Source: Streptomyces sp. ISL-96
GTDB lineage: Bacteria; Actinomycetota; Actinomycetes; Streptomycetales; Streptomycetaceae
Length of the DNA stretch: 64,000 nt
NCBI RefSeq assembly: GCF_018614035.1
Contig: NZ_JAGGPA010000039.1
Coordinates: forward strand, 1-64,000
Direction: 5' to 3'
Below the pieces are notes generated by a model. It worked only from the letters and a program-made list of their open reading frames with translations, had not been told where the DNA came from and made no database searches. Shown one piece after another: positions 7,266 to 14,909 of this stretch. The position numbers were made by a program, and so were the translations under genes. How positions within the stretch are numbered: the first letter of the stretch is position 1; every line of letters starts with the position of its first letter.

Positions 7266-7928
7266 TCAGTGGATGATTCCGGTGCGCAGGGCTACCGCGA
7301 CCATTCCGGCACGGTCGCCCGTGCCGAGCTTGCGTGCGATGCGTGCGAGGTGGCTCTTGACCGTCAGGGCGGAGAGGCCCATCGAGACGCCGATCGCCTT
7401 GTTCGACTGGCCTTCCGCGACCAGCCTGAGCACCTCGACCTCGCGGCCGGAGAGCTCTCGGTAACCGCCCGGGTGGCTCGGGGCGCCCGGGGGGCGGCGG
7501 TGCATTCGTGCGGCCGCGGCGCCGATGGGGGCGGCGCCGGGGCGGGTGGGGTGCCCGATGTTGTTGCGCGTACCGGTGACGACGTAGCCCTTGACGCCGC
7601 CCGCGAGGGCATTGCGTACGGCGCCGATGTCGTCGGCGGCGGAGAGGGCGAGCCCGTTGGGCCAGCCCGCGGCGCGGGTTTCGGACAGCAGGGCCAGCCC
7701 GGAACCGTCGGGCAGGTGGACGTCGGCAACGCAGATGTCGCGCGGGCTGCCGACGCGGGGGCGTGCCTCCGCGATGGACGACGCCTCGATGACGTCACGT
7801 ACTCCAAGGGCCCACAGATGGCGGGTGACGGTGGAGCGGACGCGTGGGTCGGCCACGACGACCATGGCCGTCGGCTTGTTTGGGCGGTAGGCGACCAGGC
7901 TTGCGGGCTGCTCGAGGAGAACGGACAC
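7266..7928 (-). CDS. whiI: WhiI-type atypical response regulator
   Basis: 220 residues. An N-terminal receiver-like domain is followed by a LuxR-type helix-turn-helix (LSGREVEVLRLVAEGQSNKA, then LSALTVKSHLARIARKLG). The receiver pocket is incomplete: the usual acidic pair is Ala26-Asp27, while Asp69 (ICVADVHLPDGSG) and Lys113 are present. This fits WhiI, a regulator of Streptomyces sporulation that is regarded as atypical and partners the related regulator BldM. Length, sequence and the hemE neighbourhood match my memory of the S. coelicolor gene. The GTG start has an AGGAGG site. A sigma-WhiG-like promoter lies upstream, as expected for whiI. Confidence 0.88.
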   Translation of the reverse strand: MSVLLEQPASLVAYRPNKPTAMVVVADPRVRSTVTRHLWALGVRDVIEASSIAEARPRVGSPRDICVADVHLPDGSGLALLSETRAAGWPNGLALSAADDIGAVRNALAGGVKGYVVTGTRNNIGHPTRPGAAPIGAAAARMHRRPPGAPSHPGGYRELSGREVEVLRLVAEGQSNKAIGVSMGLSALTVKSHLARIARKLGTGDRAGMVAVALRTGIIH

Positions 7929-8004
7929 CAGGCCTCCTGGGGGAGTGGCGGAATCCGCCGGCTCGGGGAAGTAGCCGGGGAACCGTGCTGAAGGGTCATT
8001 GACT

Positions 8005-8032
8005 CCTTCGGCAGCAGTGCCGCTCTCCTTTA
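8005..8032 (-). promoter_or_regulatory. Sigma-WhiG-type promoter of whiI
   Basis: Read on the minus strand, TAAA (8032-8029) is followed by exactly 16 bases and GCCGAAGG (8012-8005). The consensus for promoters read by the sporulation sigma factor WhiG is TAAA, about 14-16 bases, then GCCGATAA. The match at TAAA and GCCGA with correct spacing, about 75 bases before the whiI start, agrees with the known WhiG dependence of whiI. Confidence 0.7.
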
Positions 8033-8123
8033 GGGAAAGATCACGATTTGGTGAGTAACAATTCGGGCAATTCGGACGCGTGATCGATCATGTGAAGAAT
8101 TGCCGGACCGGCCACACGAAAGA

Positions 8124-8146
8124 GGGCGCGCCTCCTCGGCGCGCCC
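8124..8146 (-). terminator. Terminator after the DUF3000 gene
   Basis: GGGCGCGCC (8124-8132) and GGCGCGCCC (8138-8146) form a 9-bp stem with a 5-base loop, 12 bases beyond the stop of the DUF3000 gene. Confidence 0.65.
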
Positions 8147-8158
8147 CCGCGTTGCCTG

Positions 8159-8866
8159 CTAAGGCGCCTGCGGGCCCCGCCGCTGCGGCAACGACACCAC
8201 ACCGGCACCGGCACCGGCACCTGCACCTGCACCTGCACCTGCACCGGCGTCCACGGAACCCGGCCCGTGGCCGGCCACCGGAGGCAGCCCGGCGATCTGC
8301 GCCAGCAGGTCGCACCAGGCCGCCAGATGCGCCGCCGTGTCCGGCACCCCGCCGCGCCCCTCGCGGGGCGTCCACGACGCCCTGATCTCGATCTGTGTGG
8401 CGGGCCTGCGCTCGGCCAGACCGCCGAAGTAGTGCGAGCCGGCCCGCGTCACGGTGCCGCTCGCCTCGGCGTACGACAGGCCGCGTGCCTCCAGCGCGCC
8501 CGTCAGCCAGGACCAGCTCACGTCGGGGAGCAGCGGGTCGGCCGCCATCTCCGGCTCCAGTTCCGCCCGTACGAGCGTCACCAGCCGGAACGTGCCGTGC
8601 CAGGCGTCGTGGCCGGCCGGGTCGTGCAGCAGCACCAGCCGCCCGTCCGCCAGATCCTCGTCGCCCTGTACGACCGCCGCCTCCAGCGCGTACGCGTACG
8701 GCGCGAGGCGCTGGGGCGGGCGGGTCGGGTCCACCTCCACCTCGGGGCGCAGGCGCGCCGAGCACAGGGCCTCGACCGCCTGGCGGAAGGCGGGCGGGGC
8801 GGAGTTGTTCTCCGCGCCGCTCCTGTCGTCAGCATCATCCGAAAGTCGTCCCTGCGCCGGAGCCAT
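8159..8866 (-). CDS. DUF3000 family protein with alanine/glycine repeat tail
   Basis: 235 residues from the ATG at 8866. The core (FRQAVEALCSARLRPEVEVD through WCDLLAQIAGLPP) matches the DUF3000 family, which in Streptomyces lies divergently beside hemE; its function is unknown. Near the C-terminus a run of GA dipeptides is encoded by eight tandem hexamers (8202-8249, CCGGCA/CCTGCA). The frame continues upstream across hemE, but that part is antisense shadow and was left out. Confidence 0.82.
   Translation of the reverse strand: MAPAQGRLSDDADDRSGAENNSAPPAFRQAVEALCSARLRPEVEVDPTRPPQRLAPYAYALEAAVVQGDEDLADGRLVLLHDPAGHDAWHGTFRLVTLVRAELEPEMAADPLLPDVSWSWLTGALEARGLSYAEASGTVTRAGSHYFGGLAERRPATQIEIRASWTPREGRGGVPDTAAHLAAWCDLLAQIAGLPPVAGHGPGSVDAGAGAGAGAGAGAGAGVVSLPQRRGPQAP
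8202..8249. repeat. Eight tandem hexanucleotides inside the DUF3000 gene
   Basis: Three CCGGCA, four CCTGCA and one CCGGCG unit in direct tandem. They encode the Gly-Ala run near the C-terminus of the DUF3000 protein. As a multiple of three, copy-number change would alter tail length without shifting the frame. Confidence 0.9.
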
Positions 8867-8956
8867 GCGGGGAAGAGTAGGCGGAACGTGGGCCTCGTGC
8901 AGGGAAGGACACCCGCCCCGCGACAACCGCTTCGGCCCGCGTGCGAAGATTTGGGC

Positions 8957-10030
8957 GTGAGTGCCAATGACCGCCGCCCCGTGGGCAGCCCGCAGAGCCA
9001 GACGTACGACTCGGCCTTCCTCAAGGCGTGCAGGCGCGAGCCGGTGCCGCACACGCCGGTCTGGTTCATGCGGCAGGCGGGGCGATCGCTGCCGGAGTAC
9101 CTGAAGGTGCGCGAGGGCATTCCGATGCTGGAGTCGTGCATGCGGCCCGAGCTGGTCACCGAGATCACGCTGCAGCCTGTGCGCCGGCACGGCGTCGACG
9201 CGGCGATCTTCTTCAGCGACATCGTGGTGCCGCTGAAGGCGATCGGGATCGACCTGGACATCAAGCCCGGGGTCGGTCCGGTCATCGCGGAGCCGATCCG
9301 TACGCGGGCCGACCTGGCCCGGCTGCGGGACCTGACGCCGGACGACGTCACGTACGTCACCGAGGCGATCGGGATGCTCACGGGTGAGCTCGGGTCCACT
9401 CCGCTCATCGGATTCGCGGGCGCGCCTTTCACTCTCGCGAGTTACCTCGTGGAGGGCGGGCCTTCGCGCAATCACGAGCACACCAAGGCGCTGATGTACG
9501 GCGACCCGCAGCTGTGGGCGGATCTCCTGGACCGGCTCGCGGAGATCACCGGAGCCTTCCTGAAGGTGCAGATCGAGGCCGGCGTGTCCGCCGTGCAGCT
9601 CTTCGACTCCTGGGTCGGCGCGATCGCGCCCGCCGATTACACGCGCTCCGTGATGCCCGCTTCCGCGAAGGTCTTCGACGCGGTGGCGTCGTACGGCGTA
9701 CCGCGCATCCACTTCGGTGTCGGTACGGGCGAGCTGCTCGGGCTGATGGGCGAGGCCGGCGCGGATGTCGTCGGCGTGGACTGGCGGGTTCCGCTGGACG
9801 AGGCGGCGCGGCGGGTCGGTCCCGGCAAGGCGCTTCAGGGCAACCTCGACCCTGCGGTTCTCTTCTCGACGCCGGACGCGGTCATGGCGAAGACGGACGA
9901 GGTGCTGGATGCGGCGGCGGGTCTTGAGGGCCACATCTTCAACCTGGGCCATGGTGTCCTGCCGACGACCGACCCCGACGCGCTGACCCGCCTCACGGAG
10001 TACGTCCACACGCGCACGGCGGCACGCTAG
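8957..10030 (+). CDS. hemE: Uroporphyrinogen decarboxylase
   Basis: 357 residues, usual length. It removes four carboxyl groups from uroporphyrinogen III to give coproporphyrinogen III in the cytoplasm. Family signatures are present: WFMRQAGRSLPEY near the N-terminus and GFAGAPFTLASYLVEGG in the middle, with HFGVGTGELLGLM and GNLDPAVLFS later. The GTG at 8957 was chosen because it gives the usual short N-terminus; the open frame upstream lies opposite the DUF3000 gene. The later haem genes hemG and hemQ lie 2.7 kb downstream. Confidence 0.96.
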   Translation: MSANDRRPVGSPQSQTYDSAFLKACRREPVPHTPVWFMRQAGRSLPEYLKVREGIPMLESCMRPELVTEITLQPVRRHGVDAAIFFSDIVVPLKAIGIDLDIKPGVGPVIAEPIRTRADLARLRDLTPDDVTYVTEAIGMLTGELGSTPLIGFAGAPFTLASYLVEGGPSRNHEHTKALMYGDPQLWADLLDRLAEITGAFLKVQIEAGVSAVQLFDSWVGAIAPADYTRSVMPASAKVFDAVASYGVPRIHFGVGTGELLGLMGEAGADVVGVDWRVPLDEAARRVGPGKALQGNLDPAVLFSTPDAVMAKTDEVLDAAAGLEGHIFNLGHGVLPTTDPDALTRLTEYVHTRTAAR

Positions 10031-10040
10031 GCGCACCCCC

Positions 10041-10113
10041 GGGACGCCCTGCGGGCGTGAGGAGCGGGGTCTGGGGCAGCGCCCCAGTTGCGGGAAGGGG
10101 CGGGTCGGGGAAA
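10041..10113 (+). repeat. GC-rich intergenic repeat with two hairpins (REP-like), copy 1
   Basis: Two stem-loops, ACGCCC-TGC-GGGCGT (10044-10058) and CTGGGGC-AGC-GCCCCAG (10071-10087), followed by a GGGAAGGGGCGGG motif. The same modules recur at 52003-52064 (inverted) and 52190-52286. It lies between the convergent hemE and flavoprotein genes and can also act as a terminator. Confidence 0.7.
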
Positions 10114-10135
10114 GCCCGCCGCAGGCGCCCGCCCG

Positions 10136-11518
10136 CTACGTGCCCCCAGCCCGCACCGCCGCCACCGCCTTGCGTGCCGCCACCAGCACCGGATCCCACA
10201 CCGGGGAGAACGGCGGGGCGTACCCCAGGTCCAGTGCCGTCATCTGTTCCACCGTCATGCGGGCGTGGAGGGCCACCGCCGCGATGTCGACCCGCTTGCC
10301 CGCCCCCTCCCGGCCCACGATCTGGACGCCGAGCAGCCGGCCCGTACGACGCTCCGCCGTCATCTTCACCGTCATCGGCGAAGCGCCGGGGTAGTACCCC
10401 GCCCGGCTCGTCGACTCGATCGTCGCCGTCACGAACTGCAGGCCCTCCGCCCGCGCGTCCTTCTCCCGCAGACCCGTCCGCGCGATCTCCAGGTCGCAGA
10501 CCTTGCTGACCGCCGTACCGACGACCCCCGGGAACGTCGCATAACCGCCCCCGGCATTCGAGCCGATCACCTGCCCGTGCTTGTTCGCGTGCGTGCCGAG
10601 CGCGATGTGGCGCCGGCGGCCCGAGACCAGATTGAGCACCTCGACGCAGTCGCCGCCCGCCCAGATGTTGTCGTGGCCCACCACGCGCATCGACAGGTCG
10701 GTGACGAGGCCGCCGTACGACCCGACCGGCAGGCCCGCGTCCCGTGCGAGGGTCGTCTCCGGTTCGACGCCGATGCCGAGGACGACCACGTCCGCCGGGT
10801 AGGTGTCGTCGTCCGTGGCCACCGCCCGCACGTGGCCGTCGTCGCCCGTGAGGATCTTGGTGACCTCGGCACCGGACACGGTCCTGATGCCCATGCCGTT
10901 CATCGCCTCGTGGACCAGCCGGCCCATGTCCGGGTCCAGGGTCGCCATCGGCTGTTCGCCCCGGTTCAGAACGGTCACCTCGTACCCGCGAGCGACCAGC
11001 GCCTCCGCCATCTCCACGCCGATGTAACCCGCCCCGACGACGACCGCCCGCCGCCCCTTCGTCCGCTCCAGCGCGTCGATCAGCGCCTGGCCGTCGTCGA
11101 GGGTCTGTACGCCGTGCACGCCCGGCGCGTCTATCCCCGGCAGCGCTGGGCGTACGGGCCGGGCGCCGGTCGCCACGACCAGTTTGTCGAAGCCGGTCCA
11201 CGACTCGGCGCCCGATTCGAGGTCGCGGGCGCGCACCCGGCCACCCGCCACGTCGATCTCGGTGACCTCGGTGCGGATCCGCAGGCCGATGTCGCGCGCG
11301 CGGTGCTCCTCGGGCGTACGGGCGATGAGTTCGTCCCGCGCCGAGACGGCTCCGCCGACCCAGTACGGGATGCCGCAGGCCGAGTACGACGTGAAGTGAC
11401 CGCGCTCGAACGCGATGATTTCCAGCTCGTCCGGGCCCTTGTGCCTGCGGGCCTGCGATGCGGCGGACATGCCCGCCGCATCGCCGCCGATGACCACCAG
11501 TCGTTCCGCCGCTGCCAT
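10136..11518 (-). CDS. FAD-dependent pyridine nucleotide-disulfide oxidoreductase, CoA-disulfide reductase / NADH oxidase type
   Basis: 460 residues. An N-terminal FAD-binding fold (VVIGGDAAGMSAASQARR) is followed by the single redox cysteine in YSACGIPYWVGG, the arrangement of CoA-disulfide reductases and related NADH oxidases rather than of two-cysteine disulfide reductases. An NAD(P)H-binding fold (AVVVGAGYIGVEMAEAL), an FAD contact (DNIWAGGDCVEV) and a dimerisation domain follow. Substrate is not settled by sequence: CoA disulfide, coenzyme-A persulfide or oxygen are possible. MAAAERL was taken as the start; an in-frame extension of 11 codons is less likely. Confidence 0.85.
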   Translation of the reverse strand: MAAAERLVVIGGDAAGMSAASQARRHKGPDELEIIAFERGHFTSYSACGIPYWVGGAVSARDELIARTPEEHRARDIGLRIRTEVTEIDVAGGRVRARDLESGAESWTGFDKLVVATGARPVRPALPGIDAPGVHGVQTLDDGQALIDALERTKGRRAVVVGAGYIGVEMAEALVARGYEVTVLNRGEQPMATLDPDMGRLVHEAMNGMGIRTVSGAEVTKILTGDDGHVRAVATDDDTYPADVVVLGIGVEPETTLARDAGLPVGSYGGLVTDLSMRVVGHDNIWAGGDCVEVLNLVSGRRRHIALGTHANKHGQVIGSNAGGGYATFPGVVGTAVSKVCDLEIARTGLREKDARAEGLQFVTATIESTSRAGYYPGASPMTVKMTAERRTGRLLGVQIVGREGAGKRVDIAAVALHARMTVEQMTALDLGYAPPFSPVWDPVLVAARKAVAAVRAGGT

Positions 11519-11594
11519 GCGTGTCCTCTCGGTCCGTATCGGTCCGTACAACTGAAAGACACGCTACGTCCGTGACGGTTCGCAGGCGGCGGGG

Positions 11595-12581
11595 TTACTT
11601 CGCTTCTTCCGGCTGCTCCGCGGGGTGCGGGACCACGGGCGCCGCTGGCGCCGGTGCCTGGCGCTGCGGCAGCCGGCCGCGCAGCAGCCGCCACAGCACG
11701 TACAGCAGGGCCAGCGCTCCGGCGAACGGCGCGACCGCGCCGAGCGCCATCGCGACCCACTTCAGCGTGGTGACGAACGCGTCCCAGCCGCCCCCGAGCG
11801 CGTCCAGGAAACCGGGATCGTCGTCCTCCTCGGCCCTCTCCTTCGCCTCGGGCTCGGAGAGTTCGAGGGTGATGGTCGCCATGGTCGTACGGTCCTTCAG
11901 CGACGCCTGCCGCGCGAGCAGGGCCTCCAGCTCCGTCTGACGGGTGCTCAGCTCGCCTTCCAGCATGACCACATCGCTGATCTCGGTGGCCCGGTCCATC
12001 ATGTCCCGCACCCGCGCGACGCTCGTCCGCTGCGACTTGATGCGGCTGTCGACGTCCACCACCTGGTCGGTGACGTCCTTGGCGTCGGCCTTGCGGTTGA
12101 GGAGCTTGCCGGTGCCGGCGAGCTCCTTCAGCACGGCCTCGTACTCCTCCTGCGGGACGCGCAGCACGATGCGGGAGTAGACGTGGCTGTCGTCGATCAG
12201 CTCGGTGGTCTCGTTCCCGACGATGCCCCCGGCGTTCTCGGCCACCGTACGGGCCGTGGCGAGCGCCTTCGTGGCGTTGCCGACCTCGACGCTGAGCGTC
12301 GCGGTACGGATGACGTGGGTCTTGTTGAGCGGTGGCTTGTTCGCCCCGGTCGAATCGGCGGGCTTCTTCGACCCGCTCCCCGAATCGGCGTCGGCCACGC
12401 TGCCGGGCGCCCTCTCCGCCCGCCCTCCGCCCTTGGAGTCGGCCGCCGCGCCCTGGGCGCTGTCGCTGGTGGCCCCGGTGCCGCCGCCCGCGCTGCAACC
12501 GCCGACCGCGAGCGAAGCGGTGAGCAGAGCGGCCGCGAGGACCTTGGTGGAACGGTGCCCGGACCTACGTACTGCACGCAT
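11595..12581 (-). CDS. DUF4349 lipoprotein
   Basis: 328 residues. A basic N-terminus and hydrophobic stretch end in the lipobox LAVGGC, so it should be a lipoprotein. After a low-complexity spacer comes the DUF4349 domain (IRTATLSVEVGNATKALATA, then a coiled-coil segment around RQTELEALLARQASLKDR). A C-terminal transmembrane helix (AVAPFAGALALLYVLWRLL) and a short proline-rich cytoplasmic tail follow. DUF4349 proteins are envelope proteins of unknown function. It is anchored at both ends and divergent from hemG. Confidence 0.88.
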   Translation of the reverse strand: MRAVRRSGHRSTKVLAAALLTASLAVGGCSAGGGTGATSDSAQGAAADSKGGGRAERAPGSVADADSGSGSKKPADSTGANKPPLNKTHVIRTATLSVEVGNATKALATARTVAENAGGIVGNETTELIDDSHVYSRIVLRVPQEEYEAVLKELAGTGKLLNRKADAKDVTDQVVDVDSRIKSQRTSVARVRDMMDRATEISDVVMLEGELSTRQTELEALLARQASLKDRTTMATITLELSEPEAKERAEEDDDPGFLDALGGGWDAFVTTLKWVAMALGAVAPFAGALALLYVLWRLLRGRLPQRQAPAPAAPVVPHPAEQPEEAK

Positions 12582-12709
12582 GTCGGCTCCCCCGAACGTC
12601 GTGGTGGGTGTTGCCGGTTCGACGTACGAGGCGGGGGAGGGGGTTGCCGTTTTCCGGTCCCGAAGCGGTCACGGTCAGGACTCTTTCCGGATTTGAGAGA
12701 GTGGACCCC

Positions 12710-14137
12710 ATGAACGTGGAATCTCGTACGGGCCATGTCGTCGTCATCGGCGGCGGCATCTCCGGACTCGCCGCCGCGCACCGGCTCGTCCGCGCCGGCG
12801 CGCGCGTCACCCTGCTGGAGGCGACGGACAAGCTCGGCGGCAAGCTCCTGGTGGGCGAGATCGCGGGCGCGCCCGTCGATCTGGGGGCCGAATCGATGCT
12901 CGCCCGGCGGCCCGAGGCCGTCGCCCTGGCACGCGAGGTGGGGCTCGGCGACCGGCTCCAGCCGCCCGCCACCGCCACCGCGTCGCTGTGGAACCGGGGC
13001 GCGCTCACGCCGATGCCCAAGGGCCACGTGATGGGCGTACCCAGCGACCCGGCGGTGCTCGGCGGCGTCCTCTCCGCCGACGGCCTCGCGCGCATGCGGC
13101 AGGACCACGAGCTGGCGCGCACCGAGGTCGGCGACGACATCGCGATCGGCGAGTACGTCGCGGCCCGCCTCGGCCGCGAGGTCGTGGACCGGCTGGTGGA
13201 ACCGCTGCTGGGCGGCGTGTACGCCGGTGATGTGTACCGGACGTCGATGCGCGCCGCCGTACCGCAGCTCTTCGAGGCGGCTCGGACGTACGACTCGCTC
13301 CTCGACGGAGTGAGGGAGATCCAGCGCAGGGCCGCCGGAAGCCGGCAGAGCGGGCCTGTCTTCATGGGGATCGAGGGGGGCATCGGCACTCTGCCCGACG
13401 CCGTCGCCGACGCCGTGCGGGCCAAGGGCGGTGACGTCCTGCTCCGTACTCCGGTGATCGGGCTGACGCGCGGCGCCGGCGGCTGGCGGGTGCGCACCGA
13501 CGAGCGCGTGATCGAGGCCGACTCCGTCGTCCTCGCGGCCCCCGCCTGGGCCGCCTCCGCGCTGCTCGCCGCCGAGTCGCCCGCCGCCGCCGCCGAGCTG
13601 GCCGCCGTCGAGTACGCGTCGATGGCGCTCGTGACCATGGCCTTCCGCCGCCGGGACGCGGAGGGGCTGCCGGAGGGGTCGGGATTCCTCGTGCCGCCCG
13701 TGGACGGGCGGACCATCAAGGCGGCGACCTTCTCGACGCGCAAGTGGGGGTGGGTGGACGCCGCCGCTCCGGATCTTTTCCTGCTGCGTACCTCCATCGG
13801 GCGTTACGGCGAGGAAGAGCACCTGCACCGCGAGGACGACGAGCTGGTGGAGGTGTCCCTGCGGGATCTCGGGGGGGCCACCGGGCTCGCCGCCCGGCCC
13901 GTCGCCACCGAGGTCACCCGCTGGATCGGCGGCCTGCCGCAGTACCCCGTCGGCCACCCCGACCGGGTCGCGCGGGTGCGCGGCGAAGTCGCCAAGCTGC
14001 CCGGACTGCGGGTCTGCGGGGCGGCGTACGACGGTGTCGGCATCCCCGCGTGCGTCGCGAGCGGACAGCGCGCCGCCGACGAGATCATGCTCACCCCGGA
14101 CCCGGCGCGGGGCACGGATCACGAGGCGGGAGAATAG
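12710..14137 (+). CDS. hemG: Coproporphyrinogen/protoporphyrinogen oxidase (HemG/HemY/CgoX type)
   Basis: 475 residues. An N-terminal FAD-binding motif (VVVIGGGISGLAAAHRL) and the family's C-terminal FAD contact (GVGIPACVASGQRAADEI) are present. In actinobacteria this flavoenzyme oxidises coproporphyrinogen III to coproporphyrin III with oxygen, because haem is made by the coproporphyrin route. It is followed after 4 bases by hemQ, the last enzyme of that route, so they are clearly one operon. ATG 12710 was chosen; a GTG 9 bases upstream is in frame. Confidence 0.94.
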   Translation: MNVESRTGHVVVIGGGISGLAAAHRLVRAGARVTLLEATDKLGGKLLVGEIAGAPVDLGAESMLARRPEAVALAREVGLGDRLQPPATATASLWNRGALTPMPKGHVMGVPSDPAVLGGVLSADGLARMRQDHELARTEVGDDIAIGEYVAARLGREVVDRLVEPLLGGVYAGDVYRTSMRAAVPQLFEAARTYDSLLDGVREIQRRAAGSRQSGPVFMGIEGGIGTLPDAVADAVRAKGGDVLLRTPVIGLTRGAGGWRVRTDERVIEADSVVLAAPAWAASALLAAESPAAAAELAAVEYASMALVTMAFRRRDAEGLPEGSGFLVPPVDGRTIKAATFSTRKWGWVDAAAPDLFLLRTSIGRYGEEEHLHREDDELVEVSLRDLGGATGLAARPVATEVTRWIGGLPQYPVGHPDRVARVRGEVAKLPGLRVCGAAYDGVGIPACVASGQRAADEIMLTPDPARGTDHEAGE

Positions 14138-14141
14138 GGAC

Positions 14142-14879
14142 ATGACTGATGCTCCGGAGACTGTGACATCCCCCCGAGGCCCGAACGCCGGCAAGAAGGC
14201 CAAGGACCTCAACGACGTCATCCGCTACACCCTGTGGTCCGTCTTCAAGCTGCGCGATGTGCTGCCCGATGACACTGCGCGCGCCGGCTTCGCGGACGAG
14301 GTGCAGGAGCTGTTCGACCAGCTCGCCGCGAAGGACGTCACCGTGCGCGGCACGTACGACGTGTCGGGGCTGCGCGCCGACGCCGACGTCATGATCTGGT
14401 GGCACGCGGAGACCGCGGACCAGCTCCAGGAGGCGTACAACCTCTTCCGCCGCACCAAGCTGGGCCGCGCGCTGGAGCCGGTGTGGTCGAACATGGCGCT
14501 GCACCGCCCCGCCGAGTTCAACAAGTCGCACATCCCGGCCTTCCTGGCCGACGAGACGCCGCGCGACTACGTCTCGGTGTACCCCTTCGTGCGCTCGTAC
14601 GACTGGTACCTGCTGCCCGACGAGGACCGTCGCCGCATGCTCGCCGACCACGGCAAGATGGCGCGCGGCTACCCGGACGTGCGCGCCAACACGGTCGCGT
14701 CGTTCTCGCTCGGCGACTACGAGTGGCTGCTGGCCTTCGAGGCCGACGAGCTCTACCGCATCGTCGACCTGATGCGTCACCTGCGCGCGTCCGAGGCGCG
14801 CATGTACGTACGCGAAGAGGTGCCTTTCTACACTGGTCGGCGCAAGTCGGTCGCAGACCTGGTGGCGGGCCTCGCCTGA
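14142..14879 (+). CDS. hemQ: Coproheme decarboxylase (HemQ/ChdC, chlorite-dismutase family)
   Basis: 245 residues. It converts coprohaem to haem b using peroxide, the final step of the coproporphyrin pathway. Family features include IRYTLWSVFKLRD, MIWWHAETADQLQEAYNLFR, the conserved block YPFVRSYDWYLLPDEDRRRM with the radical tyrosine region, and DHGKMARGYPDVRANT, which probably supplies the proximal histidine. The C-terminus EVPFYTGRRKSVADLV is typical of actinobacterial members. It lies directly after hemG with a 4-base gap and converges on the secreted peptidase gene. Confidence 0.95.
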   Translation: MTDAPETVTSPRGPNAGKKAKDLNDVIRYTLWSVFKLRDVLPDDTARAGFADEVQELFDQLAAKDVTVRGTYDVSGLRADADVMIWWHAETADQLQEAYNLFRRTKLGRALEPVWSNMALHRPAEFNKSHIPAFLADETPRDYVSVYPFVRSYDWYLLPDEDRRRMLADHGKMARGYPDVRANTVASFSLGDYEWLLAFEADELYRIVDLMRHLRASEARMYVREEVPFYTGRRKSVADLVAGLA

Positions 14880-14909
14880 GCGGCGGCCCACCACCCCCGA
14901 CCCGGAAGA

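Noticed and set aside
8159..10036. A 625-codon minus-strand frame covering both the DUF3000 gene and hemE
   Set aside because: Only the part below 8866 matches a protein family; the rest is the antisense of hemE, a common artefact in GC-rich DNA.
12197..14221. Long minus-strand frame opposite hemG
   Set aside because: Low-complexity Arg/Gly-rich translation without domains, explained by the codon bias of hemG on the other strand.
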